DNA of 64,000 bases from Paraphysomonas bandaiensis (GCA_965644295.1 CBFFRP010000092.1:47572-111571); one strand, 5' to 3'. Counted from the stretch's first letter, positions 34,048 through 46,700 are shown. Program-made: numbers and translations. Notes: generated by a model from the letters alone, not told the origin.

Positions 34048-34170
34048 TCAGGATCTACTTGTAGGGCTTCCTTGAAGGAGGGCATAAGCATCCCACAACA
34101 TGTAATTGGCTCGTAGGTATAGCAACGATTCTAGACGATATGGATTCATGTTTCTACGCTCAGGTGTCAT
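34048..34170 (-). pseudogene. hAT transposase C-terminal remnant, second hAT family
   Basis: The frame MTPERRNMNPYRLESLLYL followed by RANYMLWDAY has the look of the hAT C-terminal dimerisation helix. About 65 bp (ACATGTTGTGGGATG through AGATCCTGATGTG) resemble 55911-55965 inside the hAT element at 55818-56186, linking the two. It is a stub with no other domain, next to the copia insertion. Confidence 0.55.
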
Positions 34171-34234
34171 AATATCTACGATATGGTGCCCAGCCCTTCA
34201 GGGTCATGCTTTTTAGGATTATATGTATCATATC

Positions 34235-34554
34235 TATTGACAAATGACCATTTTCAGATGATTAAGATCGTTGTAAGAGAAGTTTAAGTTAGTCAAACTA
34301 GATAGATTACTTTATTATGATTGTATACACAATTGTATGTGTTGTCATATAACACATGTCAACAACATGATAAATTATTTCGTTCATGTCAACCACTGCT
34401 CAACTTTCGTATCTTGAATCGTCATGATATAATACTTCAGTTTCACAGTTATAGCTATATAGCACCTTTGACTATTGACTACGTATTACTGTTTTTCACA
34501 TTGTATTTAACGTATTCTACAGTACTATCTTAGAGAACCATACGTATTCCAACA
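34235..34554 (-). repeat. 3' LTR of the copia element
   Basis: In element orientation it starts TGTTGGAATACG and ends TTTGTCAATA. It matches 39440-39759, with one difference noted (34340 region, TGTATGTG versus TGTATATG). Ending the LTR at TGTCA would be more canonical, but the TSD and the primer-binding site fit the TCAATA end. Confidence 0.9.
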
Positions 34555-34721
34555 CTCCTCCTCAATGTAGAAACGAGTAATCGTCATTATACTGCAGCTA
34601 TATATATCATCTAGTCATCTTAGGATAAAAACGGATGTGAAAATCTTCATAAAGATACTGTGGACATCACACTTCGCTGTAACACAGTTATGTGGGATTC
34701 TTACCCACTAAAAACACACCC

Positions 34722-37700
34722 TTAACCTTTCTTGAACCGCTTCTTCTGATTCTTCTCAACTTCATTTGAAATGCTCCTCTTTTCCCCTGTGATAGTTTCT
34801 TCATGGAGTTTAAAGAGCTTTGTAGATAACGCTTTTGTAAATATGTCGGCCGCCATATCCTTAGTCGATACATGAATCAATCTGGCTGTAGGAAACCTTC
34901 CACTTACGTGTTCCCGAACCCAGTGGTACTTTATCTGAATATGTTTTGATCTTTTGTGATAGACTGGATTTTCTGACAGATCTTTTGCACTCTTGCTGTC
35001 CATGAAGAATGGGGTTGGCTTCGTCAATGCGAGTCCTAGCTCTCGTAACACCCCCCGTAGCCACACCAGTTCTTGCATGGCCGCATATTCAGCCATATAC
35101 TCGGACTCCATACTGGAAGTTGCAACTGTAGTCTGCAGTTTGGACTGCCAAGCGATTGCTCCAGCACATAAGAATACAATATAACCGGTAGTTGAACGTC
35201 TCGTTAGTATATCACCTGCCCAGTCCGCATCACTAAATACATGTAAATCAAACTTACTCCCACTGAATTTGATTCCTTTGCTGGTGGTGCCTCTCAAATA
35301 TTTCAGTAAATGAATAGCTAAACGACACGATGCGTATGTAGGATTACTGCTGTATCTCGATAGTAGTCCGATTGCATAGGCGAGATCTGGTCTTGTGTGG
35401 AGTGCGAGATACAGGATTGCTCCAATAATACTACGATACGGAAATTTTGAGACCCAGTCCTCCTGTTCTGATGTAAGTTCCAGTTCTGCAGCTAGTAGTT
35501 CTTGTGCATTTGATGGCAACAACGGAGCTTCCTTATTCTTTCTACTGTTCCCCATGACATGGTTGAATTTCTGAATCACTTTCTCCGCATACTTTGATTG
35601 ATCTAGTTTGAACCAGTCTTCGCCTCTCGTGATTCGAATATTTAGGAAACTTTGGCACTCTCCCATGTCCCTCATTTCAAACTTTTGGCAGAACTTGTTC
35701 TTGACAAAAACAAGGAATTCAAAATCCACAGATGCGATTATGATGTCATCTACATACAGGAGTAATAACGTAAGTCTGCCTTGGTGCCAACGATAATATA
35801 AGCAGGTATCTAACACGCATGATCTAAACTGCATTGACTTTTTATGAATTTATCGATGTGGCGATTCCACTGACGCGGTGAGGCTCGTAAACCATATAGT
35901 GCTTTGATGAGTTTAAAACACCATCCATTGCTGAGCTCCTCATCTGGAGGTGGGTACATGTAGACATCTTCATCTAAATTTGCATAACAAAATGCAGAAC
36001 TGACATCAAGCTGGTGTACATGCATATTGAACATAAAGGCAATTGCAATCACGAGCCTGATAGTTATCCCTTTGACAACCGGTGCAAACGTAGATGGCTC
36101 CTCCTCAGTTTTCTCCTGAAGATTTCCTAGTGCGACGAGTCGAGCTTTATACTTCTGTATGTTGCCTAGTATGTCACGCTTGAGTTTGTGAACATACTTA
36201 CATCTGATTAATTTGACCCCAGATGGTCGACGTACTATCTTCAAAACGCCTCGTCGTAAAAGAGCTTTCTTCTCTATTCGTCTGGCTGTTCTCCATTTGT
36301 CCGCTTGAGGGGACCTCTCCGCCTCTAGAAAACTGTTCGGTTCATGGACGTGTTCATTCTCAGTACTCTCCTCTGAATCCATGACATTTACATCGGCATC
36401 CATTACCTCTATCATGTTAATTTCTCCTAACACTGAGGCATTAGCTAGCCTCCTCCGTAAACGCTTACGTTTATCTGCATCCCTTTTAGATACTCTCTGT
36501 AGGGTATTAGTACTGTTAGAATTTATAGTATCAGTATATTCAGGTACTCCCTGTTTTACTGCTCGATCAGGTTCTCCCTGAGCTGCATCTTCATCAAGTA
36601 CTCCTTGAGTCATATCTTCATCAGGTGCTCCCTGAATAATACCATGGTTAACTAGCTGCTCCTGATGGCTCTCAGGTGCTGGGATAGTGGACGTACTCCG
36701 TCCATCAGTGGTACTAGAAGCGTCCCTCGTTCCCGTATATCCCGTGTATCCAGGCGTATTCCTTGTCATTACCTGAACATCTTCTATATGTATGGGTACC
36801 TTCTGCTCAATGTGGGTTCTCCCCGCAGTTACAAGTGACCGATAACCAACAATGACACCCTTTCTTTCTACCACTCTGGTGGTCTTGTACAACAGCCCGT
36901 CTTCATCGTCTATGTGAAAAGTCTTCACGAGATGCTGATAATCATTCACCGTCTTTGGTCTAGGTGCTGTTCGTACTCGGAGAGCGTCGATTTCTGCGTA
37001 ATATTCTTCGGTGCGGGAAGGTATACTCTCATCTGTGAGTATGTGTACACACGTAATTACCTTATCGGTTGCTGGGAGATACACCTGGTATCCAACTTTA
37101 TCTTCCGAATATCCCACTAGGTATCCAATCTTTGATTTATCGTCCCAGTCCTTTCGCCTGTCCGCCTTAGGTGTCAATATATAAGTTTTGCACCCCCATA
37201 CTCTAAAAAATATTTCAAAAACTGGGTGGCTGACCCGTGACATACTCATATGGGGACATGTATCCTCTGTCCGTCCTTGTAGGGAGTCTGATCAGTGTAT
37301 AGCGAGCAGCATGATACGCGTCTAACCAGAATGGAACCGGTAGACCTGACTGCAACAACATCGCCAACGCCATCTCTGATGCAGTCCTGAATTTTCGCTC
37401 CTCTACTGCATTCATTTCCGGACTATCTGTTGAAGACCAAGTATGTTTGTAGCAGCCTTGTGATCTCAAATAGCTCCTAAGTTCTTGATTTATGAGTTCT
37501 CCAGCTCCATCAGCGTGGTAGTGGTCCACTCTCAGCTTATATTGCCTAATCTCTCCTTCGAACACCTCTCTAAAAAACCGAATCACTTCTTCTTTAGTAC
37601 GCTGGTTTACGCCTTTTACCCAGAACATCCTACTCGGGTGATGAGTTAGTTTGATCACGTAGCGCTCATCACCTCGAGCGGGAGTATTCAGAAATACTTG

Positions 37701-38408
37701 CACATCAGCCGATATGTCTGGCTTGACATCCGTATCCTCCTTTGTGTGAAACGAAACTCTCGTAATCTTTGATCTGGCACATATGCTACAGAGACAAGAT
37801 TTTTTTAATGCAGTCTTCGATAGGTGCTTCCTCTGCAGATTTGAGCCAGTGAACAACATCCTTCTATGTGCCTCCGTTAGAGCCCCTTTGTTGAAATGGC
37901 CCATTCTCCTATGCAGCAGATCCAACTCATCTTCTCCATACTGATCAGTCAAATTTGCTTCTGGTGCACCCCTACTACAGCTGGATACATCTGGCAGACT
38001 CAGTAAGGTTTTCGTAGGGACCGCAGTCATACCATTTAGCATGGGTCCCTCCAATACTGTCACTCCAGTGTTGTGATTCACGATTCGAATTCCATTCCAA
38101 ACGATGAACTCATAACCCATATCGTTCAAGCGTTTCCCCGAACACAGAAATCTGTTGATGTCTTCGGAGTATTCGACACCCTTCCAGTCGTTTACCCTTC
38201 CTGTTGCCGTTACATTGATCACTGTTCCTTTCTTGGAGCCTCTGATAACTCTATCTGATGGAGTTGATTCATCGAATACTTGCTGATCATTTATCAAAAA
38301 CATAGACGATGAACAGCATGTATCTATGTATGTATAGTGTTCAGCAGTACCAATCATACAACATGTGTCACTTTTATCATATATATCAACAGCGCAGTCA
38401 TAAAGCAT
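34722..38408 (-). pseudogene. copia pol: protease, integrase, reverse transcriptase, RNase H (frameshifted)
   Basis: Three frames cover pol: 38408-37215, 37249-35810 and 35834-34722. Protease motif IDTCCSSSMF has Cys where Asp-Thr/Ser-Gly is expected. Integrase shows an HHCC-type region (LLHRRMGHFNKG, CSICARSK) and a D-D-E set (SADVQVF, HADGAGELIN, NAVEERKF). Reverse transcriptase has LDVSSAFCYANL and YVDDIIIAS. RNase H has FSDADWAGD, SSMESEYMA and FMDSKSAKDL. The integrase/RT break lies at a five-T run near 37218. The second break is just before the YVDD region, near 35825. As read, the polyprotein is not continuous. Confidence 0.9.
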
Positions 38409-38427
38409 ATTCGCCTCGGACTCCGAG

Positions 38428-39456
38428 TCAGACTCGGTTCCTCCTCTGCGGATATTCTCGAATGTGAAAAACCTTCCCAGATTTCTGGGGTTTCTTGGTC
38501 TTTCCAGTCGAATTTCGGGGACATTCGTTCGCGCGATGGTTTTTGGATTTGCATACTCTGCATCCTGTATATTCCTTACTGCCCGGTCTTTGTCCCTTCG
38601 TTTCCCCCTTTTTCTTCCTACATTGTTCTGTATTATGATTGTGTATTATACCTTTCTTCGAGCAATAAGTGCACTTCCTCTTTGTAGATACTCTCTCTTT
38701 CTTTCGAGGCTTTTCAATATGATTCAGCTCCTCCGTGCTCTTGCGCTTCTTCTCTATGATTTTCCTCCCATACTTGGTGTCGTCGAACTGTTCGATACGT
38801 TTGGATAACAATTCATATGGTACATCATCGGGCATTAAATACAGGGCATAATTCAAACCGTCATATTCATCACTGATAATTCCCTCCTTCAGCCTACTAA
38901 TTTTTGATTCTTCCGTTACCGTTTGGTTATGCGCCTGAAGTTCACGAAGAAGCAGCTCATAACGCAGTACATACTCTTTCGCGGTCTCCCCTGGCTTCAT
39001 CTCGAATGATCCAAACTGAGCAAGCAGAGCACTAATCTTGTTTTGTGTTCCTCCTTCAAAACACGATTTAAGAGTGCTAACCATCTCTCTGGCGCTGAAC
39101 TTATTAACTCTTCCTTCAGCTGCCTTGAACTCCTTGTGCTTCAGATGAAACTTCTGCAGCGCCTTCGGAGATCGCTTCACCGCCTCTCTGCAGTATGAGT
39201 AGGCAATTGCATTCGCCTTCCAATACTTGTCCACCGCTTCTTTGTAGGACTTAGTCTCAAGACTATTCAGGGGTTGAATTCCGAAATCCTCTTCCTCTGG
39301 TGGTCTTTCTAGAGCCACCTCACTCTGCTCCTTTCTCATAAGGAACGTCTCAAAGTCTTCGATCCATTGTTCAACGTTGCTCTCGTCGAACCATGGAACA
39401 TCAGCTCTATCCTCCTTCTCTCCTCCGCATTCGCTACCATATTGACAAATGACCAT
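38428..39456 (-). CDS. copia gag (nucleocapsid polyprotein)
   Basis: The first in-frame ATG is at 39456, 17 bases inside the 5' LTR, so the start codon sits in the LTR as in yeast Ty1. The protein of 342 residues has a copia-type capsid region (WIEDFETFLMRK, FKAAEGRVNKFSAREMV) and two zinc-binding knuckles. The second, CRVCKSKNHRANEC, is a canonical CX2CX4HX4C. The first (CTYCSKKGIIHNHNTEQC) is longer than usual. Pol follows in the +1 frame relative to gag, by programmed frameshift or by a base change. Confidence 0.85.
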   Translation of the reverse strand: MVICQYGSECGGEKEDRADVPWFDESNVEQWIEDFETFLMRKEQSEVALERPPEEEDFGIQPLNSLETKSYKEAVDKYWKANAIAYSYCREAVKRSPKALQKFHLKHKEFKAAEGRVNKFSAREMVSTLKSCFEGGTQNKISALLAQFGSFEMKPGETAKEYVLRYELLLRELQAHNQTVTEESKISRLKEGIISDEYDGLNYALYLMPDDVPYELLSKRIEQFDDTKYGRKIIEKKRKSTEELNHIEKPRKKERVSTKRKCTYCSKKGIIHNHNTEQCRKKKGETKGQRPGSKEYTGCRVCKSKNHRANECPRNSTGKTKKPQKSGKVFHIREYPQRRNRV

Positions 39457-39759
39457 TTTCAGATGATTAAGATCGTTGTAAGAGAAGTTTAAGTTAGTCA
39501 AACTAGATAGATTACTTTATTATGATTGTATACACAATTGTATATGTTGTCATATAACACATGTCAACAACATGATAAATTATTTCGTTCATGTCAACCA
39601 CTGCTCAACTTTCGTATCTTGAATCGTCATGATATAATACTTCAGTTTCACAGTTATAGCTATATAGCACCTTTGACTATTGACTACGTATTACTGTTTT
39701 TCACATTGTATTTAACGTATTCTACAGTACTATCTTAGAGAACCATACGTATTCCAACA
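39440..39759 (-). repeat. 5' LTR of the copia element
   Basis: Pairs with 34235-34554. It should hold the element promoter and transcription start. The gag start codon overlaps its last bases. Confidence 0.9.
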
Positions 39760-39764
39760 ATATC

Positions 39765-41102
39765 GAGTCATTTGCGCTAACAGATGTTGATCGTATTGTA
39801 CATAAATGTTGAAGTGATACCTATGACAACTAGAGACTTATGCGACTGCAGTTTTCCACATTCATTATCACACTTATGTACGAATTTCAATACATCGAAG
39901 TTGCTATTTCCTCAGTATTCGTCTGCGGTAGCAGTAAATATGTAATAGAATTGACACATGTTGCTTGAATGGACTCATCGCTAAATATGATTTTCGCGTA
40001 GAAGTATATTACAGGCTTCGTACTAAACTCACAATCAGTTGTTTGGTATTCTTCGTAGCTAGTTATAAAACTGAAATATTAGAAAACGGCATCTACAACA
40101 AATACACCAAGAGAGTTTCTTAAAATACAGCACTTTTTTGCGTAGACGCAACGCACACTTGTGTTACAATGAAAACAAGCAGGCACGTATCGAGCCTTAA
40201 GTGATTAACTCAAAAGTTTTCACTAATTAACACTAGCCCTCTCTCTATAATGACTCATGAATCTTCTCTCAAGATAAGTTTGATATGAATATACACATCT
40301 TTGATATGCATATCCACTCTATTACTGTTGTCGCTTGTGATATATATATATATGTATATGGTTTGCTGATGAAACAGTATACTGAATCGAACAAAGTGTT
40401 ATCAGTGATATGAATATGATCATGTATTGATTACAGTCAAACTCATGTAAGTAATATGTATGTACATATATATAAGCCTCTACACTATATGTATGTATAT
40501 ATCAGTTGTTAAGAGTCTCTAATAATCACTATCAACTCTATCCACTGGATGTTATGTTGATAGACTGTGTTATAGTTAATACATCCAGTCAGGTATAGTA
40601 AGCTAAGTTGCTTCATGTGACCAAAGGGCGGATAGATACGACTGCTGTATGTCTATATAGGCATCTACTGCTGTATGAATATAAATATGGACAGTAGTTT
40701 ACCACAAAAAAAACGACTTATTTTGGTTTTTCTCCACTAAAATATTAAGAAAATGTAGAAAATACTGATATTTTTATAAATATTGAGATATTATATACTG
40801 TCCAGTAGTACAGTGTTGTGTCCTCCATGTGGTACAACGAATACACGCTGATACAACTGTGCAGTAGTTTTCAGTCGATCTACAGTACATACACATGACT
40901 GTGTGTACGATGATATGAAAATACCTCAATTGCTTTTTGAATTATAGAGATACACATATCTGAACACTATCAATCAAAGCATATACATATTAACGTGCTT
41001 GAATTGGAATACTCTCGAAGTGAATATATAGAAGTCGAAGTGAGGAATCAAGTGATTCTATTGGTTTAAAAGTATCATTGAATTTCTACTATATTCATAC
41101 AT
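39765..41102. other. Intergenic, no gene recognised
   Basis: AT-rich, with (TA)n microsatellites near 40339-40356 and 40466-40503. The 3' end should hold the promoter of the KCTD-type gene. Confidence 0.4.
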
Positions 41103-41916
41103 ATGCTCACTGAATTAGACTTACGATCCCTATGGAAGGAGTTAGATGCCTATGAAACAGAGGTATAGTACTATATATGGTACATATACGTGTATAGTAT
41201 ACATATATATATATATGTACACTGTGTATTATACCATACATATATACATATACACACTATGAACTATACATACATACACATATATATATATACATACCAT
41301 AACATATAGATTATAATATAGTTAGAAGAAGAATCAAAGAGTTTACAAGATATATGGGTCAGAATAGGTAATCTTAAGAAAATAAATGAATCAGATATCT
41401 CCAGGTAACTCCCTCCCTCCCTACATATATATGTATGTGTATGTGTATGTATGCATCTGTTAACTGTCTCTTATTGTATGTGTATGTATGTATGTATGTG
41501 TATATGTAGTAGCTGATGTATGTATGTATGTATGCAGTGTGGTTACTACGAAGGAACTGTCATTTGTGGATCTCAATACTGTCATATATCTCAACATCGG
41601 AGGACAGTTATTCGAATCCACAGCAGAAGTACTCACACGTGATCCATTTTCTATACTTGCAGCACTCTGTCGCAAAGAGTGTCCCATGCCATGTGAGGAA
41701 GATCAGAGAACTTTCTTTTTTGACAGAGATTGGTGGATATTTCGACATATATTATCTTATTTACGGTCAAGTGTCTTACCTACAGACTTGGACACATTGA
41801 AAGAGCTGTACACTGAGGCGTCATATTATCGTATTGAACTTCTACAAAAGGCCATCGAAGAAATACCTCTTGATCGAATTCGAGATTACAACGGCTCAGT
41901 CATGACGTATACTTGA
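41103..41916 (+). CDS. KCTD-type BTB/T1 domain protein
   Basis: Three exons (41103-41162, 41322-41404, 41538-41916) encode 173 residues. Residues 1-48 form a probable coiled coil (ELDLRSLWKELDAYETE, LEEESKSLQDIW). Residues 60-155 are a T1-type BTB domain: VIYLNIGGQLFESTAEVLTR, FFFDRDWWIFRHILSYLR, LYTEASYYRIELLQ. This domain tetramerises potassium channels. In stand-alone KCTD proteins it usually forms pentamers and recruits cullin-3, so a ubiquitin-ligase adaptor role is the likely reading. There is no channel segment. Intron 2 carries a TATG microsatellite next to its acceptor, and introns (159 and 133 nt) are the longest in the window. Confidence 0.88.
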
Positions 41917-42205
41917 TGTTCATGTGACGCCCTGTTTTAATATCTAATATTTTACAATGTCGCTCCAGAATGCATTTAGATATATGTTGCTCGTAATAAT
42001 ACTCTGTATTAACCGTACCAGTATGTCCTTCCAAGGTGTAAAATCGGCCACTTATCGGGATAAGTGAATTCGTATCTCTACGAATACTGTTTTGTTCCTA
42101 ATCAGATATCTATCATTGCCATTTGAAGACAGTATTTAGCCGAGTAGGTCATATATATCTTTAGTTGTTGCGTCATCCCTAGAATAAATTGTAGGCATCG
42201 GTGGG

Positions 42206-42505
42206 CCATATTAGGTACCTATAGGTACTTCGAACTACCTATAGATACTTCATGCATACCTATTAGGGACCTACCAGTAGGTATTCCTAGCGACCCTACC
42301 TATAGGTACCATAAAATCATACCTATAGGTGCCTCGACCGTAGGTATTACTTATAGGTATGTTGTCATCTACCTATAGGTATTAGTGCACGTTAACTATA
42401 GGGACCAGCACATCATACCTATAGCCTATAGATACCTCGACCGTAGGTATTACTTATAGGTCAATTGTCATCTACCTATCGGTGCTAGCCCACATAACAT
42501 ATAGC
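42206..42505. repeat. ACCTATAGGT palindrome-rich repeat with 100-bp tandem duplication
   Basis: The palindromic decamer ACCTATAGGT and close variants (TACCTATAGG, CTATAGGTAC, ACTTATAGGT) occur more than a dozen times. Segments near 42318-42405 and 42415-42500 align (CATACCTATAG, CTCGACCGTAGGTATTACT, GTCATCTACCTAT). It borders the hAT remnant, and a related CATATAGGTG lies on its other side (43440), so the hAT copy may have inserted into it. Confidence 0.7.
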
Positions 42506-42539
42506 CTATATTTCGAGAGTATTGAATTCCTCTCTGGAG

Positions 42540-43439
42540 ACAAATTAATACCCATATGAATCCAAAGTTAGCCAGACTTACTGGTCTGAAGATTGACGAC
42601 ATTGTGCCTTTGATAGGATGCGCTTCGCACAAACTGAACTTAGCTGTGCTTCTATATTGTGAAGATCATTATCCTGGGATGGTAGAAAGCATTACCAAAT
42701 TGTGTCAACACCTCCGCACTCTGAAAAATGCAGGCAAATTAAGGAAACATGACTTGTCATGTGCTCTTGATTGACATCGGAGTTAAGAGAATTCGAAAAA
42801 GTGTCTATGATTCTCAAGAAAGATGGCGCCGAACAGGCCGATCTTAGTGATGTGCGTTTTTTATTCAATACCTTAATTCAGAAACTCCATAATACTAGCC
42901 ATCACCTTGGTGTGGATGCGGACATAGTTATGAATCAGACTTTCGAAAATGCTGTTGTGAAAGTCCAAAGCGGATTGGAGGACACTCTCACTCGACCTGA
43001 GAAGGCGCAGCTCAAACGTTTTCTGTTGGACAGAACTGATGAAGAAGAGGAAAAAGAAGATGATGGTGTCGACTCACTGGCGAGAAGACACCAAGCGCAC
43101 CAAGAACAAAAGTGACTACGCACTACCAAACCAACTAAGTACCGCTGCTTGAAGCATATTTACTCTACTACTAATTGTGTAGAAAGTCTTTTCAGTAGAG
43201 CTAAAATTAACATGAGTGATCTGCGCAAATCTATGGCACCTCATCGATTAGAGGCCCTTATGTTCTTGCGCTTTAATAGATTTCTGTGGAATGCAAGTAC
43301 GGTTGAAGATGCTATACGTGCTTGTAACGAGTAACTAAGTTAATTAGACAATAATTGGCACAATTAAATTGCAACCTATAGCTAATAATTGCAATAAAAC
43401 ATTTGCAATTTTATTGCTATTAATTGTTACTCAGCCCTG
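42540..43439 (+). pseudogene. hAT transposase remnant (same family as 22117-22656)
   Basis: Three broken frames (42556-42774, 42771-43115, 43149-43334) give consecutive hAT features: IGCASHKLNLAVLLYCEDHY, KLCQHLRTLKNAGKLR, then FEKVSMILKKDGAEQADLS and the C-terminal STTNCVESLFSRAKINMSD. The 3' end TTAATTGTTACTCAGCCCTG matches the terminal repeat of the 22.1-kb element, fixing the right edge at 43439. The left terminal repeat and the N-terminal zinc finger are missing. Positions 43073-43360 are the reverse complement of 22190-22474 with few differences. Confidence 0.85.
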
Positions 43440-43447
43440 CATATAGG

Positions 43448-43788
43448 TGTCTCAGCCCTAGCATGTACAACTAAAACGGCTTCACCAGACCCACTAAACA
43501 AATACAGGTCATCTTTTCATGTATATTTTAGAATTGTTTCTTTAAAGAAAAGAACCAAAAGTATGTTTTTCGAAGGATAGCATATTAGTTTTTACATAAA
43601 GCTTCGTATAACAAAAATGTTAATCTTATCGCCAATAAAAATTATTCCACATCAACAAGAAAACATGTGTCTGTCACGATTTCAACACAAATTTTTTGAT
43701 ACTGCACGCACACGACAAACCACTTAAGATATGCTAAAAACTTAAAAACACAAAATGCTGCTGTACCAGTATCAGAAAACGAACTATA
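43448..43788. other. Intergenic, no gene recognised
   Basis: AT-rich 3' flank of the kinase gene. Nothing supportable is seen. Confidence 0.35.
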
Positions 43789-46700
43789 TTATGCCGTCCA
43801 TCGCATTATCTGTCCAATTTTAGATGCACTGGCAACACAGTATTTATTAGATGCGATATCAGTGCAACTTTGAGCAGAGCAATTCAAATCCTTAGGTACC
43901 CATGTCTTGACTCCTTCCCTTGCCTCAGAAACTGCTTCAGAATCAGTACTCATGGTGTAATCCCATATACTCAGATTTCCGGAAGCAGAGCCTGTCACTA
44001 TAGACTGGTGAAACCATGCAACCTTTACAATGCTGTGCGCGGTAAATTCCGAGGTACACTTGAGCCTCCTACTGTCCCACACTTTCACAACGCCGTCAGC
44101 ACCGGAAGATATCATCCCTGGAACCCCACCCACTGCAGGTTCTATTGAGTTTTCATATGACTGTACCTCACTCAGACAATTCACTGAATTTCTGTGCGCA
44201 CCATGAGATGCAAGACAGTCTCCCTCCGCACTCCACATGTTTATGATTCCGTCTCGAGCGGCAGACATGAACGCCGGGCTTCCCCGGGTGGCGCTGTGTC
44301 CGCCCCCTGAGTGAGCAGGAATTGCTTTTATTATATTCACAGACCCAAAATGCTTATCGAGCGAAACACGCAATCGTCCGGACCTGATGTCCCACAGCTT
44401 CACAGTTCGGTCCTTACTCGCGCTAACCACTACTTTGCCCCCATCCACCCACTTCATTGAGAGAATGCTATCGGAGTGGCCTCGGAAGATGCAGACTTGG
44501 GATCGTTTCGCCCTCAGATCCCAGACGCGAACTGTCTTGTCAACAGATCCTGTCGCAGTGATATGAGGAGAACCCATTGCAGATGCAACCGTCTCTGCAC
44601 CCTCAATGCACGTCACTAACTCGTCATGGCCCTTCATAAGACGCACCGGCTTACCCTCAGAACCACTCCATACTCGCACACAGCCGTCCGAACACCCAGC
44701 CCAGATCGACTCACATACTTCATCTGTCCACATTCCCGTCACACGCAGGGGCTTCTGAGTGGACGGTACGCTCGACACCTTGGGCCCAACCTTCTTTCCA
44801 CTGCTAACGCGTTGTGTGCTGGCACCCTTTGGCGCAAAAGAAGCAGTATCCAAGACAGCCCTAGAAGAATTTCCTGACTCTGAGCTCCACACACGTACTG
44901 TGCCATCAAGGGAAGCACTAAGTAGCAAACTCTTGCTCGTTACAAGGCGGAGCTTGGAAACACTTGCAGTGTGCTCGTCGAGCAAAACTCCTGAGGGGTT
45001 GAGGGAAGGGGTCACTAGTCCATCCCCGGAGTCATAGTCATCATCCGATCCGCGGATGCCATATTCATCCGCCAGAAGAGATGCATCTTCATTGCTACCT
45101 ACCACTCCAACATCCTTGTTCCGGGTAGAGGGGTTGGCTGTGTTCATACCGCTCATACGAAGATCGATTGAGTCACCGGAAACCTCCAAATTGTGCCTCC
45201 TAAACGCAGACCCAGAATGTAAGGTTCCCACACCACTAGTCCCACCTCGACTCATAAGCTGCTTAGCACTGCTATTCTTTGACATTCGTGCGCCTTGTTT
45301 AGACTGGCTTAGCCTTGCATCCGGTTTGGGGGCATTTAGGGAAGTAGAACCGTGAAGTGAATGACCTACAAGAGCATAGCCCTGTAGCTGACCTTCTGAA
45401 GGAGACATCCCAAGAGCACGAGAAGAAGTCAACTGCTCTCGCTTGGCCTTACGACTCTTGCTCGCTGCCCACCGGGAATCAGTCATTTTTTCCAGTGACG
45501 AATCGTCATCGGAATCCTTGCGATGGCGATTACGCCGAACACTGTGAGCGTATCCAGTCTCATCATATCCATTTCGTACCCAATCATAGCCCTCATCTTT
45601 GGCTTCAAAGCTATCATCCGGAGCAAAATCAATAACATCATCTTCACTCATGGGACCACTCTCCGCCTCCTCGCAGTCTTCTGATAACTCAGCTGCAGAT
45701 ATATCATCGTCATCTTGTACGCACAAATCTTCGTACACTTCAGTCTCGTCGTGAATGTCATCCGACCTCATAGAGTGTGAAAAAAGAGGCTCACGACGAG
45801 CCTCTACTTCATCTTCTACCATCGACGAACTCTTGTCCGACTTCCAAGACTGCGCCATCGGGTCTTGAGGCATTGATGGTGGGGCCTTGACGGGGGTTGG
45901 CCTCTGCTTCGCAGTTGTGTCTCGGTCATTCCCAGGTCTATTCGAAAATTCATAAGGCTTCTTACGTAGCGTGCAGGTAGGAGAAAAAGTAGACTCTTTT
46001 CCTGCATCAGCCCGCAATTCCTTTCGGGGCGTTTCTCGCGGAGATCCAGCGTATTTAGAGCTCATAGCTACCTTCCGTATATGAGTTTTGGGGGAGCTAG
46101 TAGCAGGTAAAGTAGTGGCCCGTCTAGAAGGGGATGGTGGCTGGGATGTATCACTTCGAATTGACGGGGAATCGCGACCACGGGTAGACTTTGCGCCCTC
46201 AGACCTGCCGCCAAGTCTCCCTTTAACACCTCGGGAAACTTTTCCGCGGTTACTGACACTGGTAGTATTCTTCTTAGCAGTTTCCTTCTCAGTCATGCGG
46301 CTGATGCTTTTCCCCTCAGCTTTGTTCATATTCTCACCGTCATCCTTCCCCTCAGAGATGGATATCTGTTTAACCTCATCTGTAGGGGTGGACACTACAG
46401 AGTCAATTGTGAACAACTTTTCATCTTTGGCCGAAAGTAGGAGCATGGAATCAGGGACATTTGTTGCAGTGGTATTTTCCGGCGGCTCCTGATCTCGCTT
46501 CGCTGGTGTTGGACTCGCAACGTAGCTGTCCTCGGAACAGGCAGGGGATGCTATAGTAACTGGTGTGTGAGATGGCGCTGTAAGTCCAGCATCCACAGCC
46601 ATAAAGTGTTCAGTTGCAGCTTTAACCTTGCGTCTAGGGAGAGGATCGAGATTATCCTGTCGGTGTCGAGAGTTTCTAAACGGTCGTGCGTCAACATGTT

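Larger units (their letters stand above)
34235..39759 (-). mobile_element. Ty1/copia LTR retrotransposon, complete but frameshifted
   Basis: The two 320-bp LTRs (34235-34554 and 39440-39759) differ at only one position that I found. ATATC flanks the element on both sides (34230-34234 and 39760-39764), a 5-bp target duplication. Reading leftwards, a primer-binding site TGGTAGCGA directly follows the 5' LTR, as expected for a tRNA 3' end, and a purine tract GAGGAGGAG directly precedes the 3' LTR. The gene order gag-protease-integrase-reverse transcriptase-RNase H identifies copia. The coding region is broken in three places. The insertion is recent by LTR identity. Confidence 0.95.

Noticed and set aside
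34238-39759. Canonical TG...CA copia LTR ends (TGTTGG...TTTGTCA)
   Set aside because: Those ends leave no matching target duplication and three bases before the primer site. Extending to TCAATA gives the ATATC duplication and an adjacent TGG primer site.
42050-42068. Short perfect inverted repeat CACTTATC...GATAAGTG
   Set aside because: An 8-bp stem is expected by chance in a window this size, and no function can be tied to it.
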